Below, in pieces: positions 33,839 to 42,115 of a DNA stretch of 64,000 bases. Each line of letters starts with the position of its first letter. Position 1 is the first letter of the stretch. This DNA comes from Pseudodesulfovibrio sp. 5S69 (GTDB taxonomy: Bacteria > Desulfobacterota > Desulfovibrionia > Desulfovibrionales > Desulfovibrionaceae), in the NCBI RefSeq assembly GCF_037094465.1, contig NZ_CP146609.1, positions 2,109,501-2,173,500 of the forward strand. Direction: 5' to 3'. Under the pieces are notes generated by a model. The model saw only the letters and a program-made list of their open reading frames with translations. It searched no databases and was not told the origin of the DNA. Position numbers and translations under genes: made by a program.

Positions 33839-35200
33839 TCAGCATTCCGTGAAGCTTAGGGCCAGCCCCGCCTCGGAGGTCTCCTTGTATTTGCCCGACA
33901 TGTCCCGCCCGGTCTGGGCCATGGCCCGGATGGCCTTGTCCAGGTCCACCTTCTGGTAGCTCTCGTCCAGGGTGGAGGCGATCAGGTAGGCGTTGAAGGC
34001 TTTGACCGCGCCCATGGCGTTGCGTTCGATGCAGGGGATCTGCACGAACCCGCCCACCGGGTCGCAGGTCAGCCCCAGATGGTGCTCCAGGGCGATCTCG
34101 GCGGCGTTTTCCGTGACCTGGAAGCGGTAGCCCCGGGCATAGGCGATCATGGCCGCGGCCATGGTCGAGGCCACGCCCACCTCGCCCTGGCAGCCCACTT
34201 CGGCTCCGGAGATGGAGGCGTTGTGCTTGCACAAAAAACCGATGGCGCAGGCGGCCAGCAGCCCCTCGCGCAGCTCGGTCTGCAGGGCCCCGGTGTGGCG
34301 CTTGAGCATGAAGATGATGGCCGGGATGACGCCGGCCGCCCCGCAGGTGGGGGCGGTGACCACGCAGTGCCCGGCCGCATTTTCTTCGGAGGCGGCCAGG
34401 GCGTAGGCGTTGAGCGCCTTGATGAAGCCGGGCCCCTGGAAGTACTCCTGGCGGGCACGGTTGTACATGGCCGCGGCCTTGCGCTGCAGGCCGATGGGCC
34501 CGGGCAGCACGCCCGAGGTCTGGATGCCGGTCTCCACGGCCTGCTCCATGACCGAGATGATGTGGTCCAGCCCCATGTTGATCTCGTCCTCGGTGGCACC
34601 GGTGATGGCCATCTCATTGGCCAGGATGAGTTCGTGCAGGCGGATGTCCCGCCCGCACAGGTGCTTCTTCAACTCGGCCATGGTCGAGTAGGGATAGGCG
34701 GGTTCGCCGCGCTCCGGCTCCTCCCAGCCATCCCAGCGCAGGAAGCCTCCGCCCACGGAGTAGTAGATGCGCTCCAGCAGGACCGCGTCCCCGGCCTTGA
34801 GTCGGAAGATCATGGTGTTGGGGTGGGCGTAGTCGTGCTGCACGGCGTCCTTGATGATTTGCCCCGGTGCAAAGGGCAGGAACTTGACGCCCAGGTCCAG
34901 GTCGAAGGGTTTGTCCTTGTCCAGGAACCGCTCCAGGGTGTCGGCCCCGCAGGTGTCGGGCTGGGAGCCGAGCATGCCGGACAGGATCGCTCTGGGCGTG
35001 CCGTGGCCCTCGCCCGTGGCGGACAGGGAGCCGAACAGCCTGATCTCCAGGCCGTCGGCCCGTTTGCGGTCCGCTTCGGGCAGTTCCCGGACCAGGCGCA
35101 TGAAGTCGAATCCGGCCTTCATGGGGCCGATGGTGTGCGAACTGGATGGGCCGGGGCCGATCTTGAGCAGTTCGAATATGGATGTGGTAACGGGCTGCAT
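33839..35200 (-). CDS. sdaA: L-serine ammonia-lyase (iron-sulfur serine dehydratase)
   Basis: 453 residues, single-chain bacterial type. The beta domain starts with SIFELLKIGPGPSSSHTIGPM; the alpha domain has GHCVVTAPTCGAAGVIPAI (about 290), FLCKHNASISGAEVGCQGEVG (about 335) and LGLTCDPVGGFVQIPCIERNA (about 385). The cysteines in these stretches are the ligands of the 4Fe-4S cluster that binds serine. It converts L-serine to pyruvate and ammonia, supplying a substrate that sulfate reducers oxidise. GGAG lies eight bases before the ATG. It is 19 bp downstream of malate synthase, so the two are likely co-transcribed. Confidence 0.95.
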   Translation of the reverse strand: MQPVTTSIFELLKIGPGPSSSHTIGPMKAGFDFMRLVRELPEADRKRADGLEIRLFGSLSATGEGHGTPRAILSGMLGSQPDTCGADTLERFLDKDKPFDLDLGVKFLPFAPGQIIKDAVQHDYAHPNTMIFRLKAGDAVLLERIYYSVGGGFLRWDGWEEPERGEPAYPYSTMAELKKHLCGRDIRLHELILANEMAITGATEDEINMGLDHIISVMEQAVETGIQTSGVLPGPIGLQRKAAAMYNRARQEYFQGPGFIKALNAYALAASEENAAGHCVVTAPTCGAAGVIPAIIFMLKRHTGALQTELREGLLAACAIGFLCKHNASISGAEVGCQGEVGVASTMAAAMIAYARGYRFQVTENAAEIALEHHLGLTCDPVGGFVQIPCIERNAMGAVKAFNAYLIASTLDESYQKVDLDKAIRAMAQTGRDMSGKYKETSEAGLALSFTEC

Positions 35201-35219
35201 GCTCGTTTCTCCCTACGGG

Positions 35220-37403
35220 TTACTCGCCCGCCTTCACCTTGCGGCGCATGGCGTGCAGGATTGGTTCCGTGTAGCCGTTGGGCTGGCTCGCCCCCTTGAA
35301 GATCAGGTCGCATGCGGCCTGAAAGGCGACGCTCCCGTCGAAGTCCGGGGCCATGGGCCGGTAGGCGGGGTCATTCCGGTTCTGGCGGTCGACCACTTCG
35401 GCCATGGCCTTGAGGGTGTCGAGCACGGCCGCTTCGGTGCAGACGGAGTGTCTGAGCCAGTTGGCCAGGTGCTGGCTGGAGATGCGCAGGGTGGCGCGGT
35501 CCTCCATCAGGCCGACACCGTTGATGTCGGGCACCTTGGAGCAGCCCACGCCCTGGTCCACCCAGCGGACCACGTAGCCGAGGATGGACTGGCAGTTGTT
35601 GGCCAGCTCGCGGGCCACGTCGTCCTCGGACGGGCGCTCACCGCGCATGAGCGGCAGGGTGGTCAGGGCGTCCAGGGAAGCGCGCATCTTTCCGGTCAGT
35701 TCCCGCTGGCGCTCGAAAACGTCCACCTGGTGGTAGTGCAGGGCGTGCAGAGTGGCCGCCGTGGGCGAGGGCACCCAGGCGCAGTTGGCCCCGGCCCTGG
35801 GGTGCGCGCCCTTGGTCTCGACCATCTCCTTGAGCATGTCCGGTTTGGCCCACATGCCCTTGCCGATCTGGGCCTTGCCCGAGAAGCCGCAGGCCAGGCC
35901 GATGTCCACGTTCCAGTCCTCGTAGGCCGCGATCCACGGCTCATTCTTGATGGCCTCCTTGCGGACCACGGGCCCGGCCTCCATGGCCGTGTGGATCTCG
36001 TCGCCCGTGCGGTCCAGGAATCCGGTGTTGATGAAGATGACCCGGTCCTTGGCGGCCCGGATGCATTCCTTGAGATTCAGGGTGGTCCGGCGCTCCTCGT
36101 CCATGATGCCGACCTTGAGGGACAGGGCGGGCATGTGCAGCGCCTTTTCCACGGCGGCGAACAGGTCGCAGGTGAAGGCGACCTCCTTGGGGCCGTGCAT
36201 CTTGGGCTTGACGATGTACACGCTGCCGGTCTTGCTGTTCCGCCACCGTCCGTCGCCCTGTATGTCGTGCAGGAAGATCAGCCCGGTGGCCAGGGTGTCC
36301 AGGATGCCCTCGGGCACTTCCTCGGGACCATCGGGGCCATCCAACAGCACCGCGTCCGTGGTCATCAGGTGGCCCACGGTGCGCACCAGCATCATGCTCC
36401 GGCCGGGCAGGGTCACGGTCCCGCCGCCGGGCGCGGCATAGGTGCGGTCGTCGTTCAGTGCGCGGGTCACGGTCCTGCCGCCCTTGTCGAAGCTGGCCGT
36501 CAAGTCGCCCCGGATCAGGCCGAACAGGTTCAGGTAGGTGAGCGCCTTGTCCTCGCCGTCGACCACGGCCACGGAGTCTTCGCAGTCGAGGATGGTAGAC
36601 ATGGCCGATTCCAGGACCACGTCCTTGACTCCCGCCGGGTGGTCGCGGCCCACAAGGTGCTCCGGGTCGAACTGCAACTCGATGTGCAAGCCGTTCCTTA
36701 CGAAGAGCAGGGATTTGAGCGCGCCGTCCTCCTCGACGAAGCCCGCGAACTGGGCCGGGTCGCGCAGGGCGGTGGTCTTGCCGCCGGGCAGGGTCACGGC
36801 CACTTCCTTGCCGGACGGGCCGTCGGCCACGGCGAAGCCGGTCGCGTCGCTGTGCGAGCCCTCGGCCAGGGGCACGGCGACGTCCAGGTGGGCGGCGGCC
36901 CAGGCCATGACCTTCTGGCCGCGCACCGGGTCGTACCCCTTGCTCGGGACCTCGTCCTTCTCGATCACGTCCGAGCCGTACAGTGCATCGTACAGGCTGC
37001 CCCAGCGGGCGTTGGCCGCGTTCAGGGCGAACCGGGCGTTGGTCGCCGGGACGACCAGTTGCGGCCCGGCGATGGTCGCGATCTCCGGGTCCACGTTTTG
37101 GGTGGTGATGGTGAAATTCCCGCCCTCGGGCACGAGATAGCCGATCTCGCGCAGGAAGGCATGGTAGGTCTGTTTGTCGCCGGGCTGGCCGGGGTGCGCC
37201 CGGTGCCACTCGTCCATGGCCGCCTGGATGCGGTCGCGTTCGGCCAGCAGTTCCCGATTGCGCGGGGTGAAGTCCCGGAACACGGCTTCGGCGCCGGTCC
37301 AGAAAACGGCTTCGTCCAGTCCGGTTCCGTCCAGGATGGTCCTGATGGCCGCGGCGAGATCCTCGTGTATCGACAGCTTTCCTGCCTGCATTCTTTGCGT
37401 CAC
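35220..37403 (-). CDS. glcB: Malate synthase G
   Basis: 727 residues from the GTG at 37403 (AGGAG five bases upstream), matching the about 723 of E. coli GlcB; the frame is open far beyond but that extension has no protein character. Characteristic pieces: [35 protein letters not shown] (about 268), [23 protein letters not shown] region (about 385), [11 protein letters not shown] (about 430) and [17 protein letters not shown] (about 635) with the catalytic aspartate. It condenses glyoxylate and acetyl-CoA to malate. No isocitrate lyase is nearby, so glyoxylate probably comes from glycolate, glycine or purine breakdown. A leader hairpin lies 25-49 bases before the start. Confidence 0.96.
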   Translation of the reverse strand: MTQRMQAGKLSIHEDLAAAIRTILDGTGLDEAVFWTGAEAVFRDFTPRNRELLAERDRIQAAMDEWHRAHPGQPGDKQTYHAFLREIGYLVPEGGNFTITTQNVDPEIATIAGPQLVVPATNARFALNAANARWGSLYDALYGSDVIEKDEVPSKGYDPVRGQKVMAWAAAHLDVAVPLAEGSHSDATGFAVADGPSGKEVAVTLPGGKTTALRDPAQFAGFVEEDGALKSLLFVRNGLHIELQFDPEHLVGRDHPAGVKDVVLESAMSTILDCEDSVAVVDGEDKALTYLNLFGLIRGDLTASFDKGGRTVTRALNDDRTYAAPGGGTVTLPGRSMMLVRTVGHLMTTDAVLLDGPDGPEEVPEGILDTLATGLIFLHDIQGDGRWRNSKTGSVYIVKPKMHGPKEVAFTCDLFAAVEKALHMPALSLKVGIMDEERRTTLNLKECIRAAKDRVIFINTGFLDRTGDEIHTAMEAGPVVRKEAIKNEPWIAAYEDWNVDIGLACGFSGKAQIGKGMWAKPDMLKEMVETKGAHPRAGANCAWVPSPTAATLHALHYHQVDVFERQRELTGKMRASLDALTTLPLMRGERPSEDDVARELANNCQSILGYVVRWVDQGVGCSKVPDINGVGLMEDRATLRISSQHLANWLRHSVCTEAAVLDTLKAMAEVVDRQNRNDPAYRPMAPDFDGSVAFQAACDLIFKGASQPNGYTEPILHAMRRKVKAGE

Positions 37404-37427
37404 GTCTGCTCCTGATGCTCTGATGTT

Positions 37428-37452
37428 GGATGGGTCTCCTTGGGAGACATCC
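37428..37452 (-). promoter_or_regulatory. Leader hairpin upstream of malate synthase G
   Basis: GTCTCC-TTG-GGAGAC extended by GGAT/ATCC with two unpaired G. It lies in the expected 5' leader, and may be an operator or an mRNA structure. Confidence 0.35.
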
Positions 37453-37641
37453 TTTCCAGATTGCCTTGAGTCGGGGAGTAATGCAACCACTACCGACTTT
37501 TCCGGCAACACGTTTCGGATATCAAGGGGCTTGTTCTCGGGACCTGGCAGGGCCGGGGGTTGAACGGAATTTGTAAGTGTTTCCGGTTGATACGACATTC
37601 TGACGAGCTCACCTAGCAGGCGGAGTCCCGGAGAGGCGTGC

Positions 37642-38091
37642 ATGCAGCCGAATGTCATTATTCCGGTTCTCAACAAATTTTTCCTGACGCGGGATTGCCT
37701 GCGTTCCCTGCGCAGGCATGCGCCCGAGCAGGACATGGAGGTCCTCGTGGAGGACAACGGCTCCGCCGACGCGACGGCCGCCGGGCTCGATCCCCTGGGC
37801 GCGGAGTTGTTCGGGGACCGTTTTCGGGCCATCCACCTGGCCGAAAACCGAAATTTCGCCCCGGCCTGCAACCTGGGCGCGCGCGAGGCCGGGGGCAGGC
37901 ACCGCTTTTTCCTCAACAACGACACGGTGCTGCCGCCGGGCTGGTATCCGCCCCTGCTGGAGGCCCTCAGGGGAGGCTGCGGAGCGGCCGGGCCGCTGCT
38001 CATGTATCCGGCCCGCGGCCCGCTGCCCCTGGACCGCGTCCGGCACCTGAGGGTGGCCTGCCAGCCGAAACTGCACTTTTGCCACCTCTAG
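37642..38091 (+). pseudogene. Truncated family 2 glycosyltransferase
   Basis: 149 residues open with [20 protein letters not shown], the start of a GT2 glycosyltransferase, and include [30 protein letters not shown] and [13 protein letters not shown] (the DxD-type acceptor loop). A TAG then interrupts after KLHFCHL. The same frame continues after the stop with EFFPASHAV, which is what relatives show after a tyrosine at this place, and then loses similarity. So a nonsense change TAC/TAT to TAG plus loss of the 3' end is likely. Catalytic residues of the GT-A half remain, so a short active product cannot be ruled out, but GT2 enzymes normally need 220 residues or more. Confidence 0.6.
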
Positions 38092-38186
38092 GAGTTCTTT
38101 CCGGCTTCGCATGCCGTGCGTCAGCCGAACCATCCAAGTGAAACGGGGCGGAATGCGCCACCGCAAAATGCGCGGACCGGACCGTC

Positions 38187-38555
38187 CTACCGTCCGGCGG
38201 CCTCCAGGATGCGCTTCCACAGCCGCTCCAGGGGCACGGGCTTGTGCAGAAAGTCGAAGGCCCCGGCCTCCAGGGACTGCATGTGCCGGGTCATGTCGCC
38301 CTCGCCGGTGAGCAGGATGACCTCGGTGCCGGGGAAGTTCTTGCGGATGATTTTGAGGATTTCGAGCCCGTTCAGGTCGGGCATGTGCATGTCCAGCAGG
38401 ACCACGTCCACGGGTTCGGCCTCCAGGACGGCGTAGGCATCGACCCCGTCTTCCGCGGTGGACACCCGCGCTCCGAGATGGGCCAGCCGTTTGGCGAGGG
38501 TATCGACAAAGGCGGCCTCGTCGTCGACGAGCAGTATGCGGATGGGAACGGTCAT
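38187..38555 (-). CDS. Stand-alone response regulator receiver
   Basis: 122 residues, one CheY-like receiver and nothing else. ILLVDDEAAFVDTLAKRL has the acidic pair, LLDMHMPDLNG the phospho-accepting aspartate (about residue 55), LLTGEGD the threonine region and LHKPVPL the lysine. AGGAG precedes the ATG. It closely resembles the three stand-alone receivers encoded across the intergenic region (40829, 41265, 41672), sharing the pattern LLxVDDExxFxxxLxKRLxxRG, so it likely belongs to the same signalling network. It is divergent from the sensor kinase operon. Confidence 0.93.
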   Translation of the reverse strand: MTVPIRILLVDDEAAFVDTLAKRLAHLGARVSTAEDGVDAYAVLEAEPVDVVLLDMHMPDLNGLEILKIIRKNFPGTEVILLTGEGDMTRHMQSLEAGAFDFLHKPVPLERLWKRILEAAGR

Positions 38556-39038
38556 TCGTGGTTTCTCCTGTTGCGCTTTCTACAATGAACATGCCAGCGG
38601 CTGAATACGCAACACGTCTTGATACTTTTTTCTCCGCTTGTCGAGTATTGATGAAGGTCAATGATTCAAGTGCATTGTCGTGACATTGTTCGGAAGGAAC
38701 CACCGGTCCCTCCTTGGAGGCAGTAAAAAATTAAAGAGGCTATTCAAGGGAATGTTGTGAGAGGTGGGGTATTTTTACCCGCCATGGGATGCAAAGGAAT
38801 CAAAGGTCCCCTCTGGCGGGGCCTTGCGGGTGAAATATTACCATTGGTACCTTTTGTATCGCCGGGTAGAAAAGTACCGTTTTGATCTCCCTAACCCAAT
38901 AAAAAGGGTGACTACTCCTCGCAGACATGTCCCGACGGCATCCGTGAACTCGCCGTCAGGAAAGATGAAAAATAAATTATTTCAATAAGTTAAAATAAAA
39001 AAAGGAGAGAGCTTCACGGCCAATGCCCGCCGAAAGCG
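38556..39038. other. Divergent control region of the two-component island
   Basis: No gene is visible. Between the receiver gene and the kinase operon there is an imperfect inverted repeat GGTACCTTTT...AAAAGTACC at 38846-38878 and a GC-rich inverted repeat at 38934-38957 (listed separately). A stretch of A and T (about 38965-39003) follows, which could bend DNA or bind IHF, as is usual between enhancer and sigma-54 promoter. Confidence 0.5.
38934..38957. promoter_or_regulatory. Inverted repeat GACGGC-N12-GCCGTC, candidate enhancer
   Basis: Six-base arms centred about 95 bp upstream of the -24 box at 39040, a typical position for an NtrC-family activator dimer. The activator encoded at 45704, at the end of the same operon, is the obvious candidate ligand. 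Confidence 0.4.
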
Positions 39039-39054
39039 TGGCACACGGATTGCT
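39039..39054 (+). promoter_or_regulatory. Perfect sigma-54 promoter of the sensor kinase operon
   Basis: TGGCAC-ACGGA-TTGCT matches the -24/-12 consensus at every defined position (GG 39040-39041, GC 39052-39053). Start near 39065, about 56 bases before the kinase ATG. Confidence 0.85.
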
Positions 39055-39120
39055 GATGGCGGTTCAGGCAGAGGTTTGGGTGTCGGGCGCAGGGCCCGAG
39101 ACGGCAACCGAGAGTGGGCC

Positions 39121-40836
39121 ATGCATCCCGAAAAGAAGTCCTCCTACGACAACCTGTCGCGCAACCTGTCGCTGACGGTCATCACGGTGTCCTTCGCGCC
39201 GCTCATCCTGGTGGGCGGGCTCATCTTCCACCAGTTCCGCTCCATATATACCGAAAAGGTCTTCGCCCACCTGGCCGAGGTGGTGGACAAGCACGCGGCG
39301 GACATCAATACCTTTCTGCAGGACAAGCTCACCGAGGTCCAATACATCGGCCGGACCTCCTCGTTCGAAGACCTGACCACCTCGAACCACCTGGAAAAGG
39401 CCCTGCGCGGGATGCAGCAGCAGTACGGCCGCATCTTCGTCGATCTGGGCGTGGTCGACAGCCACGGCCGCCAGGTGGCCTATGCCGGTCCGTTCAGCCT
39501 CTTGGGCGCGGACTATTCAGGGGCGGACTGGTTCCGCAACTCCAAGGAGAGCGACGCCATCATCAGCGACGTTTTCGAGGGGTTGCGCCAGTCCCCCCAC
39601 TTCATCATTTCCGTCAGCCAGGGCCAGGGCGAGGAGCGCTGGACCCTGCGCGCGACCATCGACTTCCTGGCCTTCAGCTACCTGGTCCAGAACATCCGCA
39701 TCGGCGAGACCGGGTTCGCCTACATCCTGAACAGCCGGGGCGTGTATCAGACCCGGCCCAAGGACGAGCACAATCAGGACCTGGAACTGACCCCGCGCCG
39801 CCAGCTCGGGCGCGACAATGCCCTGGCCGGGGTGTCCATCTTCGAATCCGTGGACCGCGAGGGCGACGCCTACGTCACGGTGACCGCGCCCATCAAGGGC
39901 GGGGACTGGAAGCTGGTCTACCAGCAGAAGTCCTCGGACGCCTTTTCGGCCATGATCCGCACCGAACTCGTCACCCTGGGCATCTTCCTCATCGGCGGGC
40001 TGGCCATCGTGGCCATGGCCCTGCTCATCTCCCGCAAGCTCGTGGTCCGCTTCCAGGCCATCGACCAGGAGTCCGAGCTGATGAGCAAGCAGATCGTGGA
40101 GACCGGCAAGCTGGCGGCCATCGGCGAGCTGGCCGCGGGCATCGCTCACGAGATCAACAATCCGGTGGCGATCATGATCGAGGAGGCGGGCTGGGTCAGC
40201 GATCTCATGGAGGACGAGGGCCGGGAGCTGCCGTCCTATGCGGAGATTCAGCGGGCTCTGACCCAGGTGGGCAATCAGGGGCGGCGGTGCAAGGACATCA
40301 CCCACAAGCTGCTCAGCTTCGCCCGGCAGACCGACACCAGGGTGACGGACATGTCCGTGCCGGAATTCATCCGCGAGGTGGTCGACATCTCCATGCAGCA
40401 GGCCCGTTTCGCCCAGGTGGATTTCGATCTCGACCTGGACGAGTCCATGCCGCACATCTCCGCCTCGGCCACCGAGTTGCAGCAGGTCCTGCTCAACCTG
40501 GTCAACAACGCCATCCAGGCCATGGAACCCGACGGCGGCAAGCTGTCCATCGGCTGCACCATGGAGGACGGCCAGGCGGCCATCACCGTGGCCGACACCG
40601 GCCCCGGCATCCCGGCGGCCAACCTGGGCCGCATCTTCGACCCGTTTTTCACCACCAAGCCCGTGGGCAAGGGGAGCGGCCTGGGGTTGTCCATATGTTT
40701 CGGAATAATCCACCAGATGGGTGGAGAGATAGACGTGGAAAGCACAGTGGGCAAGGGCACGCGGTTCACCATCCGTCTGCCGGTGCCGCCGCCCGCATGG
40801 CAACCTGAAACGCGACAGGAGATGAGACATGACTGA
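39121..40836 (+). CDS. Membrane sensor histidine kinase with periplasmic Cache-type domain
   Basis: 571 residues from the ATG at 39121 (the frame is open from a TTG at 39076 but that lies at the transcription start region and lacks a ribosome-binding site). TM1 is TVITVSFAPLILVGGLIF (about 18-35); a dCache-like sensor spans about 40-280 (GADWFRNSKESDAI, FAYILNSRGVYQTRP); TM2 is LGIFLIGGLAIVAMALLI. The H-box is LAAGIAHEINNP, followed by a HATPase_c domain with LNLVNNAIQAM, VADTGPGIP and GKGSGLGLS. It probably senses a small periplasmic molecule and phosphorylates the adjacent receivers. It overlaps the next gene by eight bases. Confidence 0.92.
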   Translation: MHPEKKSSYDNLSRNLSLTVITVSFAPLILVGGLIFHQFRSIYTEKVFAHLAEVVDKHAADINTFLQDKLTEVQYIGRTSSFEDLTTSNHLEKALRGMQQQYGRIFVDLGVVDSHGRQVAYAGPFSLLGADYSGADWFRNSKESDAIISDVFEGLRQSPHFIISVSQGQGEERWTLRATIDFLAFSYLVQNIRIGETGFAYILNSRGVYQTRPKDEHNQDLELTPRRQLGRDNALAGVSIFESVDREGDAYVTVTAPIKGGDWKLVYQQKSSDAFSAMIRTELVTLGIFLIGGLAIVAMALLISRKLVVRFQAIDQESELMSKQIVETGKLAAIGELAAGIAHEINNPVAIMIEEAGWVSDLMEDEGRELPSYAEIQRALTQVGNQGRRCKDITHKLLSFARQTDTRVTDMSVPEFIREVVDISMQQARFAQVDFDLDLDESMPHISASATELQQVLLNLVNNAIQAMEPDGGKLSIGCTMEDGQAAITVADTGPGIPAANLGRIFDPFFTTKPVGKGSGLGLSICFGIIHQMGGEIDVESTVGKGTRFTIRLPVPPPAWQPETRQEMRHD

Positions 40837-41260
40837 TGCCACTGTTTTGATCGTGGACGACGAGCGGGGGTTCGTCGAGACCATGGCCAAGCGGCTCGAA
40901 AAGCGCAACATGACCGTTTTCCAAGCCTTTGACGGTGACGAGGCCATGGTCCGGTTGGCGGAGCATCCGAACATCCAGGTGGTCATCCTGGACATGAAGA
41001 TGCCCGGCAAGGACGGCCTGGTCGTCTTGCAGGAGATCAAGGAGGCGTACCCCCTGGTCGAGGTCATCATGCTGACCGGCCACGCCACGGTCCCTTCGGC
41101 TGTGGAGGGCATCCAGCACGGTGCCTACGACTACCTGATGAAGCCGTGCAGCTTCGAGGACCTGAACCAGAAGATAGCCGAGGCCGTCGAGCTCAAGAGC
41201 GAGCACGAGGAAGAGGCCATCGAGGCCCGGCTGAGCGACATCGCCGGGCGCATGGGGTAG
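40829..41260 (+). CDS. Stand-alone response regulator receiver (first of three in tandem)
   Basis: 143 residues. Receiver domain with VLIVDDERGFVETMAKRLEKR, VILDMKMPGKDG (aspartate about residue 55), MLTGHATVPSA and YDYLMKPC, then a 25-residue acidic helical tail (ELKSEHEEEAIEARLSDIAGRMG). There is no output domain. The ATG overlaps the kinase stop, so translation is coupled and this is the most likely direct phosphate acceptor of the kinase at 39121. Confidence 0.93.
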   Translation: MTDATVLIVDDERGFVETMAKRLEKRNMTVFQAFDGDEAMVRLAEHPNIQVVILDMKMPGKDGLVVLQEIKEAYPLVEVIMLTGHATVPSAVEGIQHGAYDYLMKPCSFEDLNQKIAEAVELKSEHEEEAIEARLSDIAGRMG

Positions 41261-41264
41261 CGGC

Positions 41265-41675
41265 GTGGACAGGACCATGGACACTGCGAAGGCCCCGGGC
41301 CGGAACGTGCGCCTGCTCATCGTGGACGATGAGACCGGGTTCGCCGAGGTCCTGTGCAAGCGCATGCGCCGACGCGGCGTGGAGGCGGCGTCGGCCGAGA
41401 GCGGCGACGAGGCGGTGCGTCTGCTGCGCCGCGAGGAGTTCGACGTGGCCATCGTGGACCTGAAGCTTCAGGGCATGAACGGGATCGAGATCCTGAAGGT
41501 TTTCCGGTTGATGGCCCCGGAGATGCCGGTGCTCATGCTGACCGGCCACGGCAGCGAAGAGGCCCGCGACGAGTGCATCAAGCTCGGCGCGGCGGGCTAT
41601 CTCTCCAAGCCCGTGGAGTTCGACAGGCTGCTCGACAAGGCGTTCGAACTGAGCGCCGGGAGAGAACGGGCATGA
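41265..41675 (+). CDS. Stand-alone response regulator receiver (second)
   Basis: 136 residues from a GTG at 41265, four bases after the previous stop; an in-frame ATG at 41277 has its ribosome-binding site too close and is less likely. RLLIVDDETGFAEVLCKRMRRRG, IVDLKLQGMNG with the aspartate, MLTGHGSEEA and YLSKPVEF. The MKMP loop of its neighbours is replaced by LKLQ. There is no output domain. It overlaps the next gene by ATGA. Confidence 0.9.
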   Translation: MDRTMDTAKAPGRNVRLLIVDDETGFAEVLCKRMRRRGVEAASAESGDEAVRLLRREEFDVAIVDLKLQGMNGIEILKVFRLMAPEMPVLMLTGHGSEEARDECIKLGAAGYLSKPVEFDRLLDKAFELSAGRERA

Positions 41676-42055
41676 ACGGCGTGCAAGTGCTGCTCATCGA
41701 CGACGAGGTCGGGTACACGGATGCCCTGGCCAAGCGTCTGGACCGCAGGGGGCTGTCCGTGACGGCCGCGGACGGCGGGCCTCAGGCCCTTGAAATCATG
41801 GCTTCGAAGTCCTTCGACGTGGTCCTGCTCGACATCAAGATGGCGGGCATGGACGGCATCAAGACCCTGCGAGCCATCAAGCGGCGCCATCCCGAGGTGG
41901 AGGTGGTCATGCTGACCGCCCACGCCAACACGGACATCGTCATTTCCAGTCTGGCCATGGGGGCGTTCGATTACCTCCTGAAGCCGGCGGATGTGGAGGA
42001 ACTGGGCCGCAAGATCGAAGATGCGGCCATGAGAAAGAGAAGCAATTCGAAGTGA
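41672..42055 (+). CDS. Stand-alone response regulator receiver (third)
   Basis: 127 residues from the ATG at 41672 that overlaps the preceding TGA; the longer open frame upstream is the shadow of the previous gene. VLLIDDEVGYTDALAKRLDRRG, LLDIKMAGMDG, MLTAHANTDI and FDYLLKPADVE. There is no output domain. With the two receivers before it and the one at 38187 it makes a set of four paralogous receivers around one kinase. Confidence 0.92.
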   Translation: MNGVQVLLIDDEVGYTDALAKRLDRRGLSVTAADGGPQALEIMASKSFDVVLLDIKMAGMDGIKTLRAIKRRHPEVEVVMLTAHANTDIVISSLAMGAFDYLLKPADVEELGRKIEDAAMRKRSNSK

Positions 42056-42115
42056 TCGGCCCGAGGGTGGGTGCTTCGGACGGGTTGAACAAAACAAGAG
42101 GAAGCGAGGATAGTC

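Noticed and set aside
37404..38003. N-terminal extension of malate synthase G to a start at 38003
   Set aside because: The extension has no protein character, overlaps the glycosyltransferase fragment, and the GTG at 37403 has a good AGGAG and gives the normal family length.
38814..38827. TGGCGG...TTGC resembling a second sigma-54 promoter in the island control region
   Set aside because: Only nine bases separate GG and GC; sigma-54 needs ten, and a perfect site lies 225 bp downstream.
41354..41671. Long N-terminal extension of the third receiver
   Set aside because: It is the shifted reading of the preceding receiver gene; the ATGA overlap at 41672 gives a normal receiver.
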